A DNA stretch of 64,000 nucleotides from Nocardia takedensis NBRC 100417. GTDB lineage: Bacteria > Actinomycetota > Actinomycetes > Mycobacteriales > Mycobacteriaceae. The notes under the pieces were generated by a model. The model was not told where the DNA came from, did not search any database, and saw only the letters and a program-made list of their open reading frames with translations. This document shows, piece after piece, positions 9,463 to 15,790 of this stretch. Location: assembly GCF_000308695.1 (NCBI RefSeq), contig NZ_BAGG01000021.1:117410-181409 (forward strand), read 5' to 3'. Position 1 is the stretch's first letter; every line of letters begins with the position of its first letter. Both the position numbers and the translations under genes were made by a program.

Positions 9463-9542
9463 GATCTGGTCTGGTGCCGGCGACTCGGTCCGGCAATGGC
9501 GGGGCCGTGCGGGCTTTGCGGTCGCCACGGCCAGGTGTCCGG

Positions 9543-10361
9543 TCAGTGCAGGTACTTCACCAGGTTGTCGGCGATCCCGACCGTCGAGGAGCAGGGATCG
9601 GCCAGCGCGTCCTTCTGCAAATTCCGTGTGACGAACAGGACGGAGCCGAAAGGCACCCGCAGGCCGACATAGCAGCCGATCCGATTCGTGTCCTGGAGCG
9701 CGCGGAACTGGAAGCCCGTCCGGCTGCCCATCGACACCGGCGTGAATTCCTGGTACTTACCGGTGGCCTGGATGCCTTCCACCGATGTCCGGGTCGACAC
9801 GATCGTCAATTCCCAAGTGTCCGAGGGCGAGACCCACCGGCAGTTCCGGTCGTCCGTGGGGCCGGTGATCTCCGTCTCGCTCTCGGGGCGCAGACCCTGC
9901 GCGCCGATGTCCGCGGCCGAAATCGAGCAGGGATCCCAGAGCACCGGGGCCGGCTGCGACGGTTCGGTGACCCCGCACGGTGTGGCGCCGCAGGTGTCGG
10001 TGCCGCCGGGCGCGGGCGTGTCCGTGACCCCGCACGGGGTAGCGCCACAGGTGTCGGTACCACCCGGGGCGTTGGTCTGCGCACCTCCCGTTCCCGGTGT
10101 CCCGGCGCCGCCTCCGGCGTCCGAATCACCTCCGCCGCCCGGACTTCCGGGCGCCTGGGTCTGACCGCCACCCGACGGCGCGGTGGTGGCAGGTGCTTTC
10201 GAGACGCTGCTCGCGGTAGCCGCCGCCGTGCCGCCGGCCGCAGGCCCGGAACTCTCGTTCTCGACCGTGCACCCGGTCACGATCAACAACGGCGCGACGA
10301 TGCCCAGCATCAGCCCGACGCCACCCCGACGTCCATATCCCAACTTCTGCGTGAACCGCAT
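9543..10361 (-). CDS. DUF3558-type secreted lipoprotein with Gly/Pro-rich linker
   Basis: 272 aa. The start is the ATG at 10361 with GAGGGGGAG upstream. A signal peptide ends in a lipobox, LLIVTGC, with lipidated Cys31. A disordered Ser/Thr/Gly/Pro-rich linker follows to about residue 135, then a globular domain (DPCSISAADI, NCRWVSP, DPCSSTVGIADNLVKYL) with the spaced cysteines and final helix of actinobacterial DUF3558 lipoproteins. Within the linker a 16-residue motif, APGGTDTCGATPCGVT, occurs twice at 98-113 and 117-132. Function of the family is unknown; it is expected on the outer face of the cell membrane. Confidence 0.8.
   Translation of the reverse strand: MRFTQKLGYGRRGGVGLMLGIVAPLLIVTGCTVENESSGPAAGGTAAATASSVSKAPATTAPSGGGQTQAPGSPGGGGDSDAGGGAGTPGTGGAQTNAPGGTDTCGATPCGVTDTPAPGGTDTCGATPCGVTEPSQPAPVLWDPCSISAADIGAQGLRPESETEITGPTDDRNCRWVSPSDTWELTIVSTRTSVEGIQATGKYQEFTPVSMGSRTGFQFRALQDTNRIGCYVGLRVPFGSVLFVTRNLQKDALADPCSSTVGIADNLVKYLH
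9966..10070 (-). repeat. Intragenic duplication, 57-bp period, in the lipoprotein linker
   Basis: Two near-identical copies encode APGGTDTCGATPCGVT, each with two cysteines. Differences between copies are mainly silent third-position changes. This points to an old duplication kept under protein-level constraint rather than a recent slippage product. Confidence 0.7.
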
Positions 10362-10675
10362 GTCTCCCCCTCGGTGTGTCCGCGTCCCTGCCCGAAACAG
10401 GCAGGTGCACAACGGATCCAGTTGTTTCGGACGGAGTCCGCCATCCCGACCCGGGAATGGTGAACACTCATGTTCACTGTCGGATGCCCCCTACGCCCCG
10501 TTACAACAATCTTCGCGACACACCGCCGCCGCGCCGAGGCAGCTCGACATCCGCTCGTCGGGCGCCCGAAGCGCGTCCCAGGAGAGGGCCGACCGAGTCT
10601 CCGCCGGCAGGGAGGTGTCGTCGACACGGCTCGTCCGACATACGAAGGCACAAACCGCTACAGAAGGAGTCCCAT
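10362..10675. promoter_or_regulatory. Divergent intergenic region with an 18-bp palindrome at 10460-10477
   Basis: This 314-bp stretch separates the DUF3558 lipoprotein (minus) from the broken gene starting at 10676 (plus). It contains the perfect palindrome GTGAACA-CTCA-TGTTCAC (7-bp arms), placed about 100 nt upstream of the lipoprotein start. It looks like a dimeric-regulator operator. No other signal is evident. Confidence 0.45.
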
Positions 10676-11042
10676 ATGACCACGTCCAGCGCGCGTGAGT
10701 TCGATCACGACCCCGATGCCACCGAGCGGGCGGCGGCCGAAAGCCCGGCTGTCACGGATCGAGCCGAGCCCGCCGATCTTCTACTCTCACCCGCCGATAC
10801 CAGCGGTCCGCGTGACAGTCGACGCCTGGCCGACGTGCTCAGAACGGACGAAGACATCGACTTCGAACCCGTGGTGTCGCGCGATCCCCCCGAGCAGCGG
10901 AGCTGTGAGCTGTCTGCTCGATCCGCCCACCGCGCTCGTCCACGGCCTCACTGTCGCCACTCGCAACATCCGAGATCTCGCGCTGCCCGTGATCAATCTG
11001 TGGCTCCTGTGGCCCACGCTGCTCGTGCCGGAGCGTCGCTGA
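10676..11042 (+). pseudogene. Unknown small protein, about 121 aa, frameshifted at a C6 run
   Basis: The ATG at 10676 has a strong AAGGAGT ribosome-binding site. The product reads MTTSSAREFDHDPDATERA and on through LADVLRTDEDIDFEPVVSRD, reaching six consecutive C at 10886-10891. Deleting one C continues the frame as SSGAVSCLLDPPTALV, then TRNIRDLALPVINLWLLWP, and a TGA ending at 11042. Without deletion the frame runs to 11245 with an Arg-rich composition typical of out-of-frame GC-rich DNA. I do not recognise the family. The hydrophobic C-terminal third could be a membrane-associated helix. Confidence 0.5.
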
Positions 11043-11153
11043 CGACAGCGTTGGCTTCACTCGTGCAGGTGATGGAAACTATCGCGGAACTGCGAAGATC
11101 TCTCCGTGGCCGATCGGGTCGCGACCATCGGCGACGTTCGATCGGAGTCCACG

Positions 11154-11714
11154 TCATCCGGGCTCGACGATCTTGCACAACGCCATCTCGGCTTCTCTCG
11201 ACGGCAGCCCGTTCCACGCATGTTCTCGAAAATTCTCATCGGTGAGCAGAGTTCGATACTTCGGCCTTGGTGTTCCCCAATTGTTGACGTCCACGATCGC
11301 CGTTCGTGGGCCGAACTGGGTCTTCTTGATGACTTGTGCGATGTCGGTAGCCTCTGGGCGGAGATCATTCGGGCTGGTCGAGTCCGCCACATCCAGGTGC
11401 ACTGTTATGTGCAACTTGTTCGGGTCGTCGCGTGCGTTGCCGATACTGACCACGAACAAGCAGCTGCCAGGAGGAAGCTGCAATTTCCCTATTGCCGCGG
11501 TCAAGGACTTCTCGTCGGATGGCTGCGATTCGGCGAACGGGGTGAGAGCACACGCAGGCGGGTGTGTCGTCACCACTGCGGGCGAGCTGGTTTCCGTCAC
11601 CGCCGAATCGAATCTACCCGAATCGCACGCCGCCAGAAGTAGCGCGGCCGCCAAGGCCGCGGCGAGTCTCGGAACCGCGTGCACGGTGTCGAGCGCGCGC
11701 GGCGTGGGTTTCAC
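11154..11714 (-). CDS. Putative lipoprotein, paralogue of the one at 12466-13209
   Basis: 186 aa from a GTG at 11714 with GGAGTGA upstream. The signal peptide ends in a lipobox, LLLAAC (Cys30). The mature domain contains SPNDLRPEATDIAQVIKKT, IVDVNNWGTP and YRTLLTDENF, and ends MALCKIVEPG. The same landmarks occur in the gene at 12466-13209, so the two are paralogues about 750 bp apart. The family is unknown to me; it is likely exported and membrane-anchored. GC content is visibly lower than in the core genes of the window. Confidence 0.75.
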   Translation of the reverse strand: MKPTPRALDTVHAVPRLAAALAAALLLAACDSGRFDSAVTETSSPAVVTTHPPACALTPFAESQPSDEKSLTAAIGKLQLPPGSCLFVVSIGNARDDPNKLHITVHLDVADSTSPNDLRPEATDIAQVIKKTQFGPRTAIVDVNNWGTPRPKYRTLLTDENFREHAWNGLPSREAEMALCKIVEPG

Positions 11715-12115
11715 TCATCAGGTCACTCCGTTCTGTTTCCAGATCTCTTTGACGTCGGGCTCATCGTCCACGCCACTGAGGTGATCTCACTCGGGCACAA
11801 CTTCGTCCCAGTGCACGATCTTCGCGAAACACCACTGATGCGCCGGAGCATCACGAGAGATTGTCCACCAGAGGCGGAGTCACTGTCCGATTGCGCTGGT
11901 CGGTCCCGAACGGCCTCGTGCGCGGGCACTTGCGACTACCCTCATCTGAGGTCATTCGTGCCGACTCCGGTCTGCACGCGGTGGCGGCCAGGCGGGGGCG
12001 AAAGCGTGGAGGCGGCATCCGCGGACGTGGCCCGTCCAGCCGACCATCGGGTCGACGAACCATGAAAGCCACGGTGACCGATCTCGACCGATAGTGATGT
12101 CGCGGGGGTGGACAG
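11715..12115. other. Non-coding stretch with a possible gene remnant
   Basis: No gene with normal start and length is evident. On the minus strand at 11787-11879, a stop-bounded 30-codon frame reads LRLWWTISRDAPAHQWCFAK, then IVHWDEVVPE before a TGA. The Trp-rich, balanced composition looks like the C-terminus of a real protein whose 5' part has been lost. The rest contains only out-of-frame open stretches. Confidence 0.35.
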
Positions 12116-12493
12116 TTGAATACGACCAGCGTTGACAGGAAGCGTCGCGCCACACTGCTCCAGGTGGCGCTGACCGGAATGATCACGAGCGCAGGCTTGG
12201 GACTGGGCGGCTTTCTCGCCGCAGAAGTCGAAGGCTCGCTGATCGCGGTCGCGATGGCGGTGACATTCGCGATCCAACTCGGTGGACTGGCGATCGGCTG
12301 GAGCAGACCGCCCTCGGGGGCCGTGCGCGGAGCGGTGTGCGGCGCATTCCTCGTGGTCGGGGTCGCGAATCTGGGGCTGCTGGGCGCCCTGTGGTCGACC
12401 GACGTCGGTCAGTTGTTGTCGCCCTTGTATCTCGGCAACCTCGTCTTCCTCCTCTTGCAGGGCTATCACTGCCTCTGGCGAGGGCGTGCGTGA
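12116..12493 (+). CDS. Small integral membrane protein of unknown function
   Basis: 125 aa from a TTG at 12116, with GGGGGTGG about 7 nt upstream. There are four hydrophobic segments: LLQVALTGMITSAGLGLGGF, LIAVAMAVTFAIQLGGLAIG, VCGAFLVVGVANLGLLGALW and LLSPLYLGNLVFLLLQGY. The Arg/Lys-rich N-terminus suggests it is cytoplasmic. No recognised family. It lies between the two paralogous lipoproteins and overlaps the 3' end of the second by 28 nt on the opposite strand. Confidence 0.65.
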   Translation: MNTTSVDRKRRATLLQVALTGMITSAGLGLGGFLAAEVEGSLIAVAMAVTFAIQLGGLAIGWSRPPSGAVRGAVCGAFLVVGVANLGLLGALWSTDVGQLLSPLYLGNLVFLLLQGYHCLWRGRA

Positions 12494-13209
12494 CTGTCCG
12501 AGTAGGCGCGGAAGGGCGGAGTCTTGCTGCGATGGTCTTCGCCCAGACTTCGAGTTCGACGCCAATCTGATATCCGTGGTTGCTTGATACCTCGCCATTC
12601 GCGTAATGAGCGGCGCGTCGGCCAACACCGTACGGAGCGCGATTCGGTATCGACAATCTTCCACAGCGCCATATCGGATTCCTGGGAGGGAATCCCGGCC
12701 CACGAATTCTTCTGAAAGTTCTCGTCCGTCAGGAGAGAGCGATAAGGTGACGTCGGTGCGCCCCAATTGGTGACGTCCAAAATTGATATGCGGGACGACG
12801 AGCCCGACGACTTGAGGATGTAAGCTATGTCGGTTGCCGCCTGCCGGAGGTCATTCGGACTCTTCGATGCGGGTGTATTGAGATCTATTGTGACAGAGAA
12901 GTTTCCGGGCTCGGCAACCAGCTCTATGACGTCAACCATGAACAGGCAGATGCCGATGGGAAGCGCAGCTTTCGTGATCGCCTCGGCTATGAGTTTCTCG
13001 TTCGGATCATCGCCGTAGTTCGTTGCGGGGCATACGGGCGCCGCCGCTTTCGTGACAGTCGACGAGCTAGATTCCGCGGTTGGTATGACGAAATCTCCGG
13101 TGCCGCAAGCTGTCGCAGCCACCATGATGGTTGCCATGGCGAGCATCGGTTTGGCACGTTCGAGGATAGTCGATAGTTTCGGGCCGGTGCTCGACCGTGC
13201 TGCGCCCAT
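12466..13209 (-). CDS. Putative lipoprotein, paralogue of 11154-11714, with run-on C-terminus
   Basis: 247 aa from the ATG at 13209, which lacks a strong ribosome-binding site; an ATG at 13146 is an alternative. The signal peptide ends in VAATAC (Cys35). The body matches the neighbour paralogue: SPNDLRQAATDIAYILKSS, ILDVTNWGAP, YRSLLTDENF, then MALWKIVD. The paralogue stops two residues later, but here about 60 basic residues follow (DTESRSVRCWPTRRSLREWR onward) without similarity. They overlap the opposite-strand membrane gene. The tail looks like non-coding sequence read through after loss of the ancestral stop. The gene starts 61 nt outside the left tRNA-derived repeat. Confidence 0.7.
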   Translation of the reverse strand: MGAARSSTGPKLSTILERAKPMLAMATIMVAATACGTGDFVIPTAESSSSTVTKAAAPVCPATNYGDDPNEKLIAEAITKAALPIGICLFMVDVIELVAEPGNFSVTIDLNTPASKSPNDLRQAATDIAYILKSSGSSSRISILDVTNWGAPTSPYRSLLTDENFQKNSWAGIPSQESDMALWKIVDTESRSVRCWPTRRSLREWRGIKQPRISDWRRTRSLGEDHRSKTPPFRAYSDSHARPRQRQ

Positions 13210-13269
13210 TCTTCGGCCCCGTCCTGCTTTCCAGTCGTCCGCACTGTCGTCGAACTGATCTCCCTGAGC

Positions 13270-13313
13270 CTTTGTAGCGGGGACAGGATTTGAACCTGCG
13301 ACCTCTGGGTTAT
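13270..13313 (-). repeat. Partial tRNA-fMet 3' copy: left direct repeat (att-like) of the 13.3-18.6 kb cassette
   Basis: 44 bp identical to 18520-18563. It comprises the 3' 39 nt of the initiator tRNA gene, from the anticodon loop through the T-arm to the discriminator base, plus 5 nt of flank. The identity breaks inside the anticodon. The flanking CCTGAGC is also shared, with a 1-nt indel. This is the usual footprint of integration at a tRNA gene by a site-specific recombinase: one intact gene and one orphan 3' copy. Confidence 0.85.
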
Positions 13314-13730
13314 CACGGACCACGATGCACCTGCCTGCGATGCCTCCCTTTATGTGGGCGTCCGCAGCCAACCATTGGACCTCGCACCAATATAGGGCGG
13401 AGGTGCTCGAAGCTGCGGAGGGCTGACAGTCTACTCGGAGAACAAGATCGGCCGCAATGATCGAACAATTGTCAGGAAGCAAACGGGCCGGCCTACGCGA
13501 GTATTGAGCAGTTGGGGCTGGTCACGGGTCGGGACTCTCATGCGTGAATCGGAATCATGCGCCGACTTCAGATGGTGTGGATTCGACCTCTGCGGTAGGG
13601 ATCACATCGTGTGGCACGATTTGCACATACGGTCAGCGATGCAGTTCGGAGCGCGGATTGGCGCTTGAGTTCACTGCTCAGTCGAGCCGATGAGTCGTTT
13701 GTGGCGCGGCGACATGAACTTCGACCGAGA
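13314..13730. other. Non-coding stretch inside the cassette, between left repeat and kinase gene
   Basis: 417 bp with no gene that I can support; open frames here are out-of-phase with low-quality composition. If an integrase once flanked the repeat it is not recognisable. Confidence 0.5.
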
Positions 13731-14663
13731 CTAGCCGGCGCGAATACTGTCGATTATCGGTCCGAGTTCGGCGTTCTGCACGAACGCCTCGATGCGGTCA
13801 CCGGAAGGGGGGAGGTAGGGGCGGTATTCCGCGACGGCGAGGACATAGGTCCATGCTCGCAACCGAATCGAATCGAGGAGTGGATAGGCGGCGAGTTCCT
13901 CCAATCGCTGCTCGATCGTGGACGGCCCGTCTTGAATCGCCACCCAGAGTGCGGCTTCCGCGTTCAGGTCACCGACGGCGCCCAGGGGATCGATGGTCTG
14001 CCAGTGCGCCTCTCCTCGGAGGATGTTCTTGGCTTGTAGGTCTGCGTGTAAGACGACAGGTGTTCGCGTGGTCGCGAGAAGCAGTTCGAGGATGTGCTGT
14101 GCCTCGGCCAGTCGTTCGGGCGCACCGAAACGGGCCATCGCTGTCGCGTAGCGAGGATCGATGAAGCGTTCTCGCGCCCAATTCATTCGCATGGCTGCCA
14201 CCTCGGACAGATCACGCAACTCAGGTAGATCGGAAAGACCGCCGCGATGAAGTCGATCGAGCAGTTCGCCGAATCGGACGGACTCGATGTCTGCCCCGCC
14301 GGGCCATGCGATATCGCCGGGTTCGATCCTGGTCATGAGGAAGACGCCGCTGTCGGGGTTTCGTTCGAGGATGGACGGTGTCGCACCCGTCTGTCCCCAT
14401 CGCTCCAGCAGACGCATTTCCGTGGTGCCTGATTGTTCGTCAACGGGAATCTTGAGGACGGCGGCTATTCCTTCGCTGGTCGTGCAGTACACGCAGCACG
14501 ACATAGCTCCGCTGTCGGCGACGCGATCCAGTTCGAGCTTCCACCGTTGCGCATAGCGAGTCAGGCGTTCGGGCAGTGCGTCGAGCCAGGCTCGGCCGTC
14601 CCGGTCACCTCGGAGGAAAATGATGGCCTTCTCGAGGCGGTCAGGGATGGGCGGGGCGATCAT
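13731..14663 (-). CDS. APH(6)/hydroxyurea-kinase-like phosphotransferase
   Basis: 310 aa. Kinase landmarks of the aminoglycoside 6-phosphotransferase branch: VLHADLQAKNILRG (catalytic-loop His206, Asp208, Asn213), then TIDPLGAVGD with Asp225 as metal ligand. In this family (streptomycin 6-kinase) the DP..GD motif replaces the usual DxD. The N-lobe has AAVLKIPVDEQSGTTEMRLL with the ATP-binding Lys. It would phosphorylate a small hydroxyl compound; drug resistance is only one possibility. The ATG overlaps the aminotransferase stop by 4 nt. It is the last gene of the three-gene cassette. Confidence 0.85.
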   Translation of the reverse strand: MIAPPIPDRLEKAIIFLRGDRDGRAWLDALPERLTRYAQRWKLELDRVADSGAMSCCVYCTTSEGIAAVLKIPVDEQSGTTEMRLLERWGQTGATPSILERNPDSGVFLMTRIEPGDIAWPGGADIESVRFGELLDRLHRGGLSDLPELRDLSEVAAMRMNWARERFIDPRYATAMARFGAPERLAEAQHILELLLATTRTPVVLHADLQAKNILRGEAHWQTIDPLGAVGDLNAEAALWVAIQDGPSTIEQRLEELAAYPLLDSIRLRAWTYVLAVAEYRPYLPPSGDRIEAFVQNAELGPIIDSIRAG

Positions 14664-15790
14664 CGGCTGGGCACCTCCGCGAGTCGGTCCATGAGTCGAT
14701 CAATGTCGTTGTGGTCGTTGTAGGTGTGCGTGGATATCCGTAGCAGAGTTCGGCCCGATGGTGCGGTTCCGACCCACACTCGTATCCCGGCGGGGCCGAG
14801 GATCGACTTCACGTCGGCGACGGTCGCGCGGTCGAAGAGGAAAGACCGCATCCTCGGTGCCCTGTATTCGGATTCCGCTACGGGACGCAGATCGAGTTCG
14901 ACCAGCGCCGAGGTGAACTCGTCGGCGAGCGAGAGGCAGAAGTCCCATCGCCCGTTGTCGTGCCATCGGCTCCATTGCTCGATTGCCGCGGCTACGCACA
15001 GTCGAGGGGCAGGATCGAAGGTGCCGGGCCAAGAGAATCGCTCGACGAGACCTTGGCAGTGCCATGTGAGCGAGACCTCGGGCGGGCGAACCAACTCGAT
15101 CAGTTCGGGTGCAAGCCAGAGGAATCCGATCGGCCGCGCGGTCGGTAGCCATTTGTGCAGAGTCCCGAACGCAGCGACGACTCCGGCCAATGCGGGTGCC
15201 ATATCGAGGTGGCCTGGCCCGTGTGCCGCGTCCAGGACAACCTGTCCTCCCCTGGTCCTCGCCCATGCCGAAATCGGGTCGACAGGTATGCGCAATGCCG
15301 CCGACGAGGAGACCAAGCTCATCTGGAGATACCGGATATCGGTCGTTATTCGGGCGTCCAATTCGCCGAGGAGTTCCTCGACTCCGGGAAAAGGTAGCGG
15401 GACCTCCACGACATGAAGGCACGCGCCGACACGAGCGCATGCCACCCTCCATACCTCGACCACTGACGAGTACTCGGTATCGAGCACGACGACCGTGTCC
15501 GTGGGCCGTAGTGGCAGGGAAGCGATGATCGCTGTGGCACCGGACGTGGCGTTCGAGCACAGGGCGATCTGTTGTAGATCGAGCCCCAGGAACGTCGCCA
15601 CCTCCGCGACGCTGAATCGGAGCTTGTCACGCAGTTCTGTTCCGAGGAATCTGGTCGGATCGGATTCGATGTGCCGCCGTACCGTCTCGGCCTCGGTCGC
15701 GACCCGGCGCGAGGTTACGCCGTAGGAGGCGTGGTTGAGTTGCACCAGATCCGGATCGAGGAGGAAATCCTCGTAGGCGTGGGGATTCAC
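14660..15790 (-). CDS. Class V PLP-dependent aminotransferase / isopenicillin N epimerase-like
   Basis: 376 aa. NHASYG (19-24) is the class V N-terminal signature; SNATSGA (79-85) binds phosphate; VVLDAAHGPG has the PLP-pyridine Asp187; LHKWLPTARPIGFLW carries the Schiff-base Lys213. Relatives include isopenicillin N epimerases, cysteine desulfurase-like enzymes and the C-S lyase EgtE. No desulfurase-type active-site Cys loop is evident. The start overlaps the upstream ATPase stop by 4 nt and the stop overlaps the kinase start by 4 nt. The tight coupling suggests the enzyme and kinase act on the same small molecule (inference). Confidence 0.88.
   Translation of the reverse strand: MNPHAYEDFLLDPDLVQLNHASYGVTSRRVATEAETVRRHIESDPTRFLGTELRDKLRFSVAEVATFLGLDLQQIALCSNATSGATAIIASLPLRPTDTVVVLDTEYSSVVEVWRVACARVGACLHVVEVPLPFPGVEELLGELDARITTDIRYLQMSLVSSSAALRIPVDPISAWARTRGGQVVLDAAHGPGHLDMAPALAGVVAAFGTLHKWLPTARPIGFLWLAPELIELVRPPEVSLTWHCQGLVERFSWPGTFDPAPRLCVAAAIEQWSRWHDNGRWDFCLSLADEFTSALVELDLRPVAESEYRAPRMRSFLFDRATVADVKSILGPAGIRVWVGTAPSGRTLLRISTHTYNDHNDIDRLMDRLAEVPSR

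Noticed and set aside
10462..10475. SOS (LexA) box
   Set aside because: GAAC and GTTC are separated by 6 bases instead of the 4 in the actinobacterial consensus, and no damage-response gene is adjacent.
13270..13313. A second functional tRNA gene
   Set aside because: Only the 3' half matches; the anticodon stem 5' strand, D-arm and 5' acceptor strand are missing.
13731..14663. Call of a streptomycin-resistance gene
   Set aside because: The fold and motifs are of the APH(6) group, but the substrate cannot be read from sequence, and the coupled aminotransferase suggests another small molecule.
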